The notes: a model not told the origin generated them from the letters alone. Positions 15,877-24,442 are shown, numbered from the stretch's first letter. The stretch is DNA of 32,268 nt from CAZMJG01 sp964576365 (GCA_964576365.1 CAZNUT010000012.1:1-32268); one strand, 5' to 3'. Made by a program: numbers and translations.

Positions 15877-17661
15877 TTATGCTTTCGCCGCCCTCAAGGC
15901 ATTCAGGATCACTGCTATGTCAAGTACTTCTTGCATGATTGCTCCGACAACAGGAGGAATCCACCCTAAAGAAGCGAGAATCATACCAAGAATACTAATT
16001 CCGATTCCAGCCAGAATGCTTTGGAGAGCAATCCTGATGGTGTGTTTGCCTATAGAGATCGTATCGGTAACCATGCCCAAATGGCTGCCGAGGAATACGA
16101 TGTCTGCAGCTTCTGTAGCAGCTGTCTGTTCGTGTCCGCTAAATACCATACCTACATCTGCAAGGGCAAGTGCTGGAGCATCGTTGATTCCATCGCCGAT
16201 CATTGCTACTGCTCCATATTTTTTGCGAAGCTCCACTACACCATCTTTTTTGTCTTCGGGACTCATATGAGAACGCAAATTGAGATCAAGCTGCAAAGTG
16301 CGAATGAGATTTTGAGCTGCTGATTGTTTGTCACCGGTAAATAAAAACAATTCCATGCCGTTTTTTTTGAGAGTGAGTAGTTTGGCGGCTGCACCTTCTT
16401 TTGGTATATCTTCAAATGAGATATATGCGATTGCTTTTTCGTTTTCTAAAAGACTGACTGATAGATTTTGCACGTCTGGTGTTTTGGTGAGCATATAGAC
16501 ATGTTCGTTCACAATGCCTTTGATTCCTGAGCCGATAGATTCTTCTACATCGGTGGCTGCAAGGTGGGGAATTTGACGTTCTTCTGCTTCGGCGATCAGA
16601 GCTTTTGCAAGAGGATGGAGCGAATGACGCTCAAGAGCTGCTGCTATCATGAGGATATCCTTTTCCGAGTATTTTTTATCAAGGATATTGACTTGGGAGA
16701 CGACGGGTTTGCCAAGAGTTACCGTACCTGTTTTGTCCAGGATGATTGCACGGATGCGAGATAATACCTCTATCACACCGAGATTTTTGATGATGATGTG
16801 TTTTTTTGCAGCTGCATTCATGCCACTTATGAGAGCTATAGGTGTGGCTAAAATGAGTGGGCAAGGTGTGGCAATTACAAGAACTGCAAGTACGCGCGTG
16901 ATATTGCCATCCGAAATGATATATGCAAACGTGGCAATAATAAATGTAATAATTGTAAAAATCGTGCTATATTTATCAGCCAATCTCACAAGTGGAGCTT
17001 TTTCAGTCTGAGCTTGCTCGACCATCTCGACAATTTTATGATAGGTAGAATTTTTTTCCTCTTTTGTCACACATAAAACGACGAGGTTGCCAAGATTGAT
17101 CGTTCCGCTATGCAGCGTATCGCCGCTTATTTTTTCTACAGGCACAGCTTCTCCCGTCAAAGAAGATTCATCTATAAGTGCTTTTTCGCTTGTGAGAATC
17201 CCGTCAAGCGGGATCACTTCACCTTTTCGTACTACTATAGAGGTGTTTATTTTTATGGAAGAAATGTTCACAGGTTCTGCGATCTTGCCATTTTTCCAAA
17301 GAAGCACCGTGTCAGGTATACGCTCTTTGAGCGCAGTTAATGATTTTTGAGCTTTTTTGATAGCATATTTTTCCAGGGTTGTCCCTCCCGCAAGCATGAG
17401 TACGATCACGATAGCTACATAATAATTTCCATTTATTACACCTAGGCTGATCGCGAGCAATGCAATGTAATCAAGTGCAAACTGTTTGCGTAAAAGTGAT
17501 TTGATAGTTTCAAATACAAGTTCTGCACTCCCCACACATATGCCTGTCAGCAGTAAAGTATTCACAAACCAAAGCGGAAGTTGTAGATAATATTGAAAAA
17601 AAGCAGAGAATGCTATGGATAATGCGACAAAAGCTGGAGTAAAAAATAGCTGCAGATTCAT
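15877..17661 (-). CDS. P1B-type heavy-metal ATPase with TPC motif
   Basis: P1B pumps export transition-metal ions at the cost of ATP. In 594 residues I see TGEA at 169-172 (actuator), the metal-site helix with ATPCPLILATP (TPC at 265-267), the phosphorylation site DKTGTVT (Asp309), the P1B hallmark HSLHPLAKAL (HP at 349-350), GDGINDAPALA (hinge) and a final helix ending EVLDIAVILNALRAAKA. No N-terminal HMA/CxxC metal-binding domain is present; it starts directly with membrane helices. TPC replaces the CPC of copper or SPC of zinc/cadmium/lead pumps, so the metal cannot be assigned. The ATG at 17661 has TATAAA four bases upstream. It lies apart from the ribosomal operon, with a repeat-rich gap on both sides. 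Confidence 0.9.
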   Translation of the reverse strand: MNLQLFFTPAFVALSIAFSAFFQYYLQLPLWFVNTLLLTGICVGSAELVFETIKSLLRKQFALDYIALLAISLGVINGNYYVAIVIVLMLAGGTTLEKYAIKKAQKSLTALKERIPDTVLLWKNGKIAEPVNISSIKINTSIVVRKGEVIPLDGILTSEKALIDESSLTGEAVPVEKISGDTLHSGTINLGNLVVLCVTKEEKNSTYHKIVEMVEQAQTEKAPLVRLADKYSTIFTIITFIIATFAYIISDGNITRVLAVLVIATPCPLILATPIALISGMNAAAKKHIIIKNLGVIEVLSRIRAIILDKTGTVTLGKPVVSQVNILDKKYSEKDILMIAAALERHSLHPLAKALIAEAEERQIPHLAATDVEESIGSGIKGIVNEHVYMLTKTPDVQNLSVSLLENEKAIAYISFEDIPKEGAAAKLLTLKKNGMELFLFTGDKQSAAQNLIRTLQLDLNLRSHMSPEDKKDGVVELRKKYGAVAMIGDGINDAPALALADVGMVFSGHEQTAATEAADIVFLGSHLGMVTDTISIGKHTIRIALQSILAGIGISILGMILASLGWIPPVVGAIMQEVLDIAVILNALRAAKA

Positions 17662-17774
17662 AGAGTTTATAAAGTTATAAAGTTAGTAAACTTGTCAGTT
17701 AGTCTATCAGTAGATTAGTCGTCATTCCGGCACGCCTGGGAAAGGCACGAGAATAGGTAAAAGAAATGTAATGT

Positions 17775-17790
17775 ATGCGATACATCGCAT
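17775..17790. repeat. Short perfect palindrome in intergenic gap
   Basis: ATGCGAT-AC-ATCGCAT forms a 7-bp hairpin in the 200-bp gap 17662-17861. That gap also holds AGTTATAAAGTTAG-type low-complexity repeats and a GTCATTCCGGC-type repeat fragment. There is no T-run, so it is not a terminator. Confidence 0.45.
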
Positions 17791-17861
17791 CACAACAAAA
17801 AATGTAGTGGAGCCATATATGACTCTTACATTAGTCTTGGAAATTCGACATTAGTAATTAT

Positions 17862-19238
17862 CTACAACGTCGTTCTTGTTTCAAAATAATCATAGTATAC
17901 GACGAAAGCGCGCGCAGGGAAAACGGGCAGCATTTGCACAAATGCTGAAGGTGGCATAAGAACCTTTCCGACGTATCGTGGAGTTTCTGCATATGTTTTT
18001 TTGTAAATTTTGATGTTAGTATTGCGCGGGAGGTAAAAAAGGGCCAGGTGATAATCTAGTACATCTGTGACATACACTGCATCTTTTGGACGCATTTTTG
18101 CTGCAATTGCAGTGTACATCCGGTCTACATTGCGTTTGCGATGATATATCAGATTTAGATTGTTGTATTTATGTGTGAAAACGAAGCACATACAACTTAT
18201 ACAAATAAAAAAAACAGTGCGAACCAATGAAGATTTAAAGAGAGAGTTGTACGCCCACTCGATGTGCACAACTAAAAGTAGTAATAACCCGGGACATGAG
18301 AATATAAAGTAGCGGGGTAGATACAATGGTTGCCAGAGAAAAGAAATAAAAAACAGAAAAAATGGTGCAAATAGCGACCATATGATGAGGTGTATATATG
18401 TTTCATGAGAAATGATAAAACTAAACTTTTTATGTGATTTTAATACTGCAAGTAAGGGGATAAAAATCATCACAACGAGCAGTAAGTTAAGAAAATTGTG
18501 AGTTGAAATATACATCATACCTTCATGAAAATATGTGCCAAATACTGTTTCATAGCCGCTGTAAAGTGTGAAGGGAATATACCAAAATTGTTTTGCTATC
18601 GGGGTGAGTATCCAAAAATTATTTGGGCTTTCTTGCTGTGTCAATATCATGAATACGATCCATGGAAAAAAAATACCAAGAGGGATAAGGAAAGAGGTTA
18701 TTTCATTCGCGATATATGACAGATTTCTTTTTTTGAATTGAGGATACAGGTAGAGTAATTTACCCACAAGTTGACCAGCATATATTAAAAAAGTGAAGTA
18801 GTGAGTATAAAGTGCAAGAGTAATGCAGAGGAGATATTGTATTTTTTTTCCTTTCCAAAGAAAGAAGAAGGAAGTTGTGGTAAAAAAAGTACCAAGCATA
18901 TACATTCTTGCCTCAAATGCATATGTAATTAAGAAAGGATTCAAAACAAATAAGAAAAAATAAAAGATACTTCTTTTGAGAGGAATTCGAAAAATCACAT
19001 AGATAATTTCAAATAGAACAAAAAGTAAAAGAACATAGGCAAGAAGGGAAAAACTGCGAAGAGCAATTTCACTTGTTCCAAATAAAATCGTCCAGAATTT
19101 TAGTAAGTAATAATACAGTGGAGGACTGAAGTCTCCTGCTGTTAGTTTTGTGATGGAGGTTATATCTTTTTGAATCAACAAGGCGCTGTATGCTTCGTCC
19201 CGCCAGAGATTTTGAGTAAAAAAGGAAAGGATACCCAT
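17862..19238 (-). CDS. Integral-membrane glycosyltransferase, GT39/ArnT-like
   Basis: Polytopic 458-residue protein of the PMT/ArnT (GT-C) type, which moves a sugar from a polyprenyl-phosphate donor to an extracytoplasmic acceptor. The first loop holds LWRDEAYSALL (Asp-Glu at 14-15, the usual catalytic/metal pair) and GDFSPPLYYYLLKFW (about 35-49), followed by LFGTSEIALRSFSLL. About ten hydrophobic helices follow and a soluble C-terminal part from about 365. Acceptor and sugar cannot be told from sequence. It is the last gene of a minus-strand surface cluster (pilin-like, M64-like, GT2) and may glycosylate one of these proteins, which is inference from location. Confidence 0.8.
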   Translation of the reverse strand: MGILSFFTQNLWRDEAYSALLIQKDITSITKLTAGDFSPPLYYYLLKFWTILFGTSEIALRSFSLLAYVLLLFVLFEIIYVIFRIPLKRSIFYFFLFVLNPFLITYAFEARMYMLGTFFTTTSFFFLWKGKKIQYLLCITLALYTHYFTFLIYAGQLVGKLLYLYPQFKKRNLSYIANEITSFLIPLGIFFPWIVFMILTQQESPNNFWILTPIAKQFWYIPFTLYSGYETVFGTYFHEGMMYISTHNFLNLLLVVMIFIPLLAVLKSHKKFSFIISHETYIHLIIWSLFAPFFLFFISFLWQPLYLPRYFIFSCPGLLLLLVVHIEWAYNSLFKSSLVRTVFFICISCMCFVFTHKYNNLNLIYHRKRNVDRMYTAIAAKMRPKDAVYVTDVLDYHLALFYLPRNTNIKIYKKTYAETPRYVGKVLMPPSAFVQMLPVFPARAFVVYYDYFETRTTL

Positions 19239-19401
19239 ACCTTAGTTTATCAAGTCCGTCAAGTTCATCAAGTTTATAAAGCAGGTGTTAGGTTTAAGGT
19301 GTAAGGTTTTAGGATTACAGAATTGCAGCGACTCAGGCAGAGATAATAAGCTAACAAACAAACATCTACCTACGGCAGGCAGACCTTAAACTTGAAATTG
19401 A

Positions 19402-19429
19402 TACATGTTACATGTTACATGCTACATGT
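19402..19429. repeat. Four tandem copies of TACATGT
   Basis: A 7-base unit is repeated four times with one substitution (third copy TACATGC), 30 bases downstream of the pilin-like gene's stop. The unit contains the palindrome ACATGT. Confidence 0.6.
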
Positions 19430-19458
19430 TATTTAAAGTACGTTTCATGATTTACTCT

Positions 19459-20424
19459 TTAGCTGAAGCCGGGGATTTTGAGGATATTTATAGCGATGGT
19501 CTGAATCATGAGTACTGCGGCAAAAACGAAGATCGCTCCGATGATAGCTCCATACACCCATGATTTTCCACGTTGAATCTGTTCGGGATTGTCTCTACTG
19601 GTCACCAGCAGGAATGCACCGTATATGAGTGCAAGTAGAGCGATGACTCCAGAGGTTGGGATGAGGAACCGGAACATGAGGTAATTCAGTACTTCACCTT
19701 GTGCTGCTGCCTGACGGAAATTGGTCGCACCGCTTCCGATACATCCTATCTGTGTGTAATATTTGCCAGCTGCGGGAGCTCGAGGACGATTGGTATCTTT
19801 GTCAATCATGAGTGATTCGTCTGGTGTCATGTTGGGATAAATACATGCCATGCATGCATCAAGATTGTCTGGTTTTACGTCCGGCCTACAATATCCACAT
19901 GCATTGCAGTCAGTGAGTCTGGGAGCATTGGCATTCTGGGCGTTTATGCCGAATAAATGTAAATCAACCGTGAGTACGACCCGATTGGTAGGATCAAGCA
20001 TTTTTACAAAACGAGCGTCGTCGTAATAGGGAATATTAAAAACAAGAGGATTGATTGGTCCTTCTACAATCGGAGGTTGTGCTGGTCCAGTCGCAGGATC
20101 ACGATATGAGACATAATAGGCGGGCACGATACCTCTGAAAAGACTCAGATTGCTGTCAGCGTTGATGAATACAGTGTACCCATACTCTCTCATGATGATA
20201 GCATACTGTCCGGCTGGTCCATCTTTGACTTCAACCGATGCGAGACGTACACCATTTGGTCCGGTGTGGTGTGCACGGACTTCAAGATTTTTTCCGGGCA
20301 CAAGAGCAGCATGCGTCTTGTGTAATTTTGGTGTGAGGCAAAAAAAGAACAAAAGAACAAAAAAGCCATACAAAAGCCTTTTTGTTTTTAGATATACCCG
20401 TTGATCAAAAGAGAAAAGCGACAT
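19459..20424 (-). CDS. Exported Cys-cluster protein with C-terminal pilin-like two-helix domain
   Basis: These 321 residues begin with a signal or anchor helix (LLYGFFVLLFFFCLTPKL, about 17-34). An extracytoplasmic beta-rich domain follows (about 45-165), then a cysteine cluster C-x2-C-x2-C-x11-C-x2-C (173, 176, 179, 191, 194; Cys228 follows). The C-terminal domain has two helices separated by TSRDNPEQIQRGKSW (about 275-289), ending KIPGFS. This helix-loop-helix with S-x-D/G-N-P-E-x-I-x-R-G-K is typical of VirB2/TrbC-like pilin proteins annotated in many Patescibacteria. The long N-terminal domain is unusual for a pilin. No other type IV secretion genes are in the window. It lies between the M64-like gene and the glycosyltransferase and is bounded by inverted repeats. 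The function is unknown. Confidence 0.75.
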   Translation of the reverse strand: MSLFSFDQRVYLKTKRLLYGFFVLLFFFCLTPKLHKTHAALVPGKNLEVRAHHTGPNGVRLASVEVKDGPAGQYAIIMREYGYTVFINADSNLSLFRGIVPAYYVSYRDPATGPAQPPIVEGPINPLVFNIPYYDDARFVKMLDPTNRVVLTVDLHLFGINAQNANAPRLTDCNACGYCRPDVKPDNLDACMACIYPNMTPDESLMIDKDTNRPRAPAAGKYYTQIGCIGSGATNFRQAAAQGEVLNYLMFRFLIPTSGVIALLALIYGAFLLVTSRDNPEQIQRGKSWVYGAIIGAIFVFAAVLMIQTIAINILKIPGFS

Positions 20425-20547
20425 GCTAAATATATCTTACAAATTATTAATTACCAATCTTCAATACCTGCCTGCAATCCTAAAACCTTAAACCTAACAG
20501 TTAACAGCTAAATAAGCTTTGTTACAACCTGATCAGCTTTTTTGATG

Positions 20548-22548
20548 CTATGGCGTCATGATGTTTCCCAATGCTGCATACAACATGTCGACCTGCACAG
20601 GGTTTAGCTTTATTTGTGAGAAGCTGCTCATGATGCTTTCACCTGCACGGTACCAGTCATCATATCCACATCCTTTTGTACATTGAACGCCTGTATATCC
20701 TTTATTATTCCATTTTCCACATCCTTGTGAGGCACAGTTTTCTGGTTTCATCACAGTATTGGCGGGGGCATTGGCGCCATAGCTATACTCATCAGCAATC
20801 TGGGCAATTGAATGTGCTAACCCATGAATGAGAGACTCTGGCTTGCTACCAATCATGGCTATTTGATGATCTACATAAGAGATGATTTTTTCATCCGGAA
20901 ATTCATTTCCTCCAGCGAGAATTACAGCTACATCTCCTCCACATTGACGAGCAGTTTTTCCCACCCATTCATGATTCCAGCAATGTTTAAATTTGCCATC
21001 AGGCGCTTTATCTGGACATAGTGCCAACCCCCAGTTTTGAGTAGTACTATAAGTTTTCCATTCTAAATAGGGAAGTATCTTGGAGACCTCAGTAACTGTT
21101 TCAAATTTTGCAACAGCTGCCTGTGCTTGGGATCCCACATTTACTCCGCTAAATCCAAGAAACACAATTGTGATTTTTTTTGCGGCTGTTGCTTTTTTGA
21201 TATCAGCGCATGCTCCGGCATTTGGTTGAGGGAAGGGCGTAGGTGATGCCGTTGGTGTTGGTGTCATCGTTGGGGTAGCTGTCACGCCCTGCTGAAAACA
21301 GATGCCAGTATTATTGGCCTGTGTGCAGACATACGGAATTTGACAATAATAGGTTGTTCCCAAGGCATCTTTTTTGAGATTGATGTTTCCTACAAGTCCC
21401 AGCGGAAGCTGACCATTTGGAGGTACTTGACAACATGATTGATTGATGCCAAATCCACAGGCTGGTGTCGGAGTCGGCGGGATCGGTGTAGGAGTTGCAG
21501 TTGGCGGTACGGGAGTATCTGTCGGGATAGGTCCACCGCCGGAGACAGTGGGTGTGGGAGTACCAGGAGTAAATGGGGTTGGGGTCGCAATGACGCCGAA
21601 ATCACGAGCTGGCACTCCCTGCCAGTAATAAGGTCGGAATACTGAAATGAGTGGGCCATTATCGCGAACTATAACATCAACAGAATTACCAATTGCGTTT
21701 CCGACTGTTCTTCCTGCTTCAATCATGGGGAGATTGATAGGTGTTTTGTCAGCGCCGGCAGCATTCTGAGCCGGCGCTGCCTGATTGTAGGCATTTTGTA
21801 TCTGTTGATCCACACAGATTCCCCGGATATAAATCCAATATCCTCCACTACATGGTTTGCCGTTACAATTATTCTGATTTGGGTTTCCTGCGATATATTC
21901 ATGGCGTCCGATATGTAAGGTAATACGATCTTCAGCTGCAAAAACGACCATTGCTTCCATATTACCTCCAAGTGAATATCCGGTATCCGGCATCATCACT
22001 GGTTGATCAGGTGAAATCGGCACAGATAAAGCAGGATTTGTTCCTTTTACAAGAGTATCGGCTCCCTGAAAAAAAGTACTTGTGTATTTCATAAAAAAGG
22101 CGCCTGCCAAAATATTTGGTTTGTACCCGAACATCTTGCCCATCATGCCAGCGACAAGAGGATCAGTAGCTCCAGAAGTATCAGTGTAGTTTACGTATTG
22201 ATTCATATCTGCAAGTACCGGCCAACCGCCTTGAGTTCCCGACTGTTGAGCTTCCTGCAGAGTAGCCGGAGCAAAATATGAAAAGAAATCGTATTCATGA
22301 CGATTATCTTTTATTGGTAGACGATTTTCCATGTTATTTACGTTTGATTCCGTCTGGCCCATTTGCACTGGTTGACCTGAATCCCAGGGAGTTGCACATG
22401 CCGCAGCTTTTGCAGGTCTTGTAGTGATGATTTTGTCTTTTTTGGCAAGCATAGAGATAGAGCCTATCACGACAACAAGGATAAGGAGAAGATATACGAT
22501 CTGAAACGGTGATTGGCGAAAAAAATGATGAATGCGCGACGCAGACAT
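20548..22548 (-). CDS. Membrane-anchored M64-like protein lacking the catalytic Glu
   Basis: From the ATG at 22548 there are 666 residues; a TTG at 22575 is a possible earlier start. There is one N-terminal transmembrane helix (FQIVYLLLILVVVIGSISML). Then comes a beta-rich domain with GYWIYIRGICVDQQIQNAY and VDVIVRDNGP, and a TPTP-rich linker, a Cys-rich insert and a second linker. The C-terminal domain resembles peptidase family M64 (IgA-peptidase-like zinc peptidases), with its DEYSYG, CxxxxC, GCGYDDWYR and ESIMSS signatures. The zinc site reads HGLAH where HExxH is expected, so the catalytic Glu is Gly, a change one base from GAG. A pseudo-peptidase with a binding role, or a sequencing error, are both possible. 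CATAAT lies 6 bases before the ATG. The GT2 gene is 33 bp upstream. Confidence 0.8.
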   Translation of the reverse strand: MSASRIHHFFRQSPFQIVYLLLILVVVIGSISMLAKKDKIITTRPAKAAACATPWDSGQPVQMGQTESNVNNMENRLPIKDNRHEYDFFSYFAPATLQEAQQSGTQGGWPVLADMNQYVNYTDTSGATDPLVAGMMGKMFGYKPNILAGAFFMKYTSTFFQGADTLVKGTNPALSVPISPDQPVMMPDTGYSLGGNMEAMVVFAAEDRITLHIGRHEYIAGNPNQNNCNGKPCSGGYWIYIRGICVDQQIQNAYNQAAPAQNAAGADKTPINLPMIEAGRTVGNAIGNSVDVIVRDNGPLISVFRPYYWQGVPARDFGVIATPTPFTPGTPTPTVSGGGPIPTDTPVPPTATPTPIPPTPTPACGFGINQSCCQVPPNGQLPLGLVGNINLKKDALGTTYYCQIPYVCTQANNTGICFQQGVTATPTMTPTPTASPTPFPQPNAGACADIKKATAAKKITIVFLGFSGVNVGSQAQAAVAKFETVTEVSKILPYLEWKTYSTTQNWGLALCPDKAPDGKFKHCWNHEWVGKTARQCGGDVAVILAGGNEFPDEKIISYVDHQIAMIGSKPESLIHGLAHSIAQIADEYSYGANAPANTVMKPENCASQGCGKWNNKGYTGVQCTKGCGYDDWYRAGESIMSSFSQIKLNPVQVDMLYAALGNIMTP

Positions 22549-22581
22549 GATTTCATTATGCCATAAAAAATACAAGAAGTA

Positions 22582-24060
22582 TCAGACTTTTTCGGTGACT
22601 TTATACACAATTTTTTTCCTCAGAAGAATGCGGGTGTGGGCATCCAAAGCAGGAAGCGACGACAGGAAAAAAGATACTACAGGAAGCAAATACCATTGAA
22701 TAAGCAGAAAGGGCACATTTATCATATTTGTTTTTATATTTAATTTTTGTCTTAATCGAATATCAAGATATACATACAATACAAGCATGGCGCTAGCTAC
22801 CGTAAGAATAAAGCCTGATAATTTTGGGAGAAGAAAACCAAGGACTGTCCGTTTGAAAACAGGATTTACTATCGGCGGTACCATTCCGCTTACAGTTAGT
22901 AAGAAAAAAGAGGTTGGCCACAGGAGGTGTGTTTCAGTGATAAGCAGAAATTTTTTCATTTTTGTCCACATGGGGATATGAGGCGTGTGAAACATTCTGT
23001 TCCAACAGTATGAAACGTCGGTCGCGCCCCATGCCCACCGTTTTTCCTGTTCATATCTGTTGAGCATTGTTTTTATGATTGAGCCAGAATATACAGCATC
23101 ACCATTCACAATGGTATATAAAGGAAGCGTCCGTACTTTTTCACCAAACGTGAAAAAAGCCTGAAAGTAGATGTGCCAATCCTCCGGAATGATGTCTACA
23201 TCCCAGTATCCAATCTGTTTCAAAAGCCAAAGGTTTGTGGCGTAAGTAGAAACATGAATAAGTTGATCTTTTTGTGAAAGAAAAGCCAGGCGCAAAATTG
23301 AGGAAAGTGTTGCCTGCATCCGAACGAAAAAGGGGAGTTGCCAGAAATTGTTGTACAAAAGTACCGGCGCCCAGTAAAAGTGGTATTTGCGATCAGCATC
23401 TTTCAGAAATTCACACGTGAGATACGAAAAGAAATTTGGAGGTAAAATACTATCTGCATCACAAATAGTGATCATACTTTTTTCCAGATCAAAATTGTTT
23501 TTTTCACAATAGGTTTCTATGTATTTTGCGGCGAAAGTCTGATTGCTTGCTTTCCCAGGCGCTTCGTGTGAACGAAGTTCATGTTGAGTGATTATGACAT
23601 CAGCAAAAAATGACCCATATTCCGCTATGATAGTTTCTGCTTTTTCTTTCGCTTCTGCTTCTCGTTTCTCAAACGCGAGAACGAGATAAATTGATTTCAG
23701 TGGATAATCTGACCGGGTAAGAGCTTCCACAGTGCTTTGTAATTTATGCAAGGGTTCTTTGTAGTTGGGAATGATGACGAAATGTTGAATGTCTTTTGAG
23801 TCAGTCATCTCCTTCACCATCTTTGAAAACGGAATGTCGCGATGTGCCTGTATCAATGTGTAAGAAAGCGTTGCATAGTAGGAAGTAAGTAGTGATTTAT
23901 AAAGAAAATATAAATCATATGCGATGATGATATATGCTACGACCGCAGGGTGAAAAGGGGAGAGCCAGATAGGGAGCAAAATGATGATCCACGTCAATAC
24001 CGGCAAAAAAAGTTCGCCGAATATAGAGAAATATTTTGACTTGACAATCCGATCGCGCAT
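22582..24060 (-). CDS. Processive family-2 membrane glycosyltransferase
   Basis: GT2 enzymes of this kind polymerise surface polysaccharide from nucleotide sugars while extruding it. From the ATG at 24060 the protein has 492 residues. Two N-terminal helices are followed by a cytoplasmic GT-A domain with FVIIPNYKE (donor binding), CDADS (DxD-like, 201-203), PEDWHIYFQAFF (general base region, 292-294) and EQEKRWAWG (QxxRW, 338-342), then three or four C-terminal helices. All catalytic motifs are intact. The start at 24060 is preferred because an upstream ATG (24075) overlaps the -10 box TATAAT at 24067-24072, which ends 6 bases before it. It heads the minus-strand cluster with the M64-like, pilin-like and GT39-like genes. 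The product sugar polymer cannot be predicted. Confidence 0.85.
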   Translation of the reverse strand: MRDRIVKSKYFSIFGELFLPVLTWIIILLPIWLSPFHPAVVAYIIIAYDLYFLYKSLLTSYYATLSYTLIQAHRDIPFSKMVKEMTDSKDIQHFVIIPNYKEPLHKLQSTVEALTRSDYPLKSIYLVLAFEKREAEAKEKAETIIAEYGSFFADVIITQHELRSHEAPGKASNQTFAAKYIETYCEKNNFDLEKSMITICDADSILPPNFFSYLTCEFLKDADRKYHFYWAPVLLYNNFWQLPFFVRMQATLSSILRLAFLSQKDQLIHVSTYATNLWLLKQIGYWDVDIIPEDWHIYFQAFFTFGEKVRTLPLYTIVNGDAVYSGSIIKTMLNRYEQEKRWAWGATDVSYCWNRMFHTPHIPMWTKMKKFLLITETHLLWPTSFFLLTVSGMVPPIVNPVFKRTVLGFLLPKLSGFILTVASAMLVLYVYLDIRLRQKLNIKTNMINVPFLLIQWYLLPVVSFFLSSLPALDAHTRILLRKKIVYKVTEKV

Positions 24061-24066
24061 AGAAGT

Positions 24067-24072
24067 ATTATA
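24067..24072 (-). promoter_or_regulatory. -10 box of the GT2 gene
   Basis: A perfect TATAAT ends 6 bases before the ATG at 24060; the -35 is not clear. The first upstream ATG (24075) overlaps the box and is therefore unlikely to be used. Confidence 0.45.
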
Positions 24073-24137
24073 CATGTAGACTCAATGTTTAAGTAGCTGT
24101 TAGGTGTTAGGTTTTAGCTCTTAGCTTTTTGCAACAT

Positions 24138-24376
24138 GTCATCCGAACCTACCGAAGGATCCCTATGCGTCATCCTGAACTTGATTCAGGATCTTTAGTT
24201 AAAAATAAACTGCAAAAAGGTAAAAATTTGATAGTTAACCCTCTCTTACCTTCAAAGGTGGAAAGTCTTTAGGCATAAAATATCTTTCTTAAGATAAGAG
24301 AGGGGTATATGTGTGAGTTTTAAACTCTCAGTCTAAATGACATTTGATAAGGATCCTTCGTTCCACTCAGAATGGC
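24138..24376. repeat. Composite palindromic repeat element
   Basis: The 367-bp gap between the GT2 and HEPN genes contains no gene. Its ends carry the perfect inverted 10-mer CGAAGGATCC / GGATCCTTCG (24153-24162 / 24351-24360) inside longer related arms (GTCATCCGAACC on the left, and the inverted CGCCATTCTGAG on the right). Between them lie the hairpin ATCCTGAA-CTTGA-TTCAGGAT (24172-24192) and a 10-bp stem CCCTCTCTTA/TAAGAGAGGG (24239-24248 / 24295-24304) enclosing two small hairpins. GTCATTCTGAG-type palindromes are known intergenic repeats in many bacteria. Confidence 0.65.
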
Positions 24377-24406
24377 GATATTTATAATACGTTATAAGTT
24401 ACACGT

Positions 24407-24435
24407 TTCACGTTGCACCCATCACCCTGTATACT
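24407..24435 (+). promoter_or_regulatory. Promoter of the HEPN gene
   Basis: TTCACG (24407-24412) and TATACT (24430-24435) are separated by 17 bases. The -10 box ends 7 bases before the ATG at 24443, which predicts a leaderless transcript. Confidence 0.5.
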
Positions 24436-24442
24436 GAAATCT

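Larger units (their letters stand above)
19287..20498. repeat. Imperfect inverted repeats flanking the pilin-like gene
   Basis: A 34-base GTTAGGTTTAAGG/TTTTAGGATTACAG-type element at 19287-19320 recurs inverted at 20472-20498, where it is 27 bases long. The two match in 26 of 27 aligned positions apart from a 7-base insertion in the left copy. Related but weaker pieces occur near 15650-15750 and 24091-24125, so this may be a dispersed intergenic repeat. Confidence 0.55.

Noticed and set aside
24413..24442. Longer N-terminus of the HEPN protein from a TTG
   Set aside because: The region overlaps the -10 box TATACT (24430-24435); the ATG at 24443 fits the promoter spacing better.
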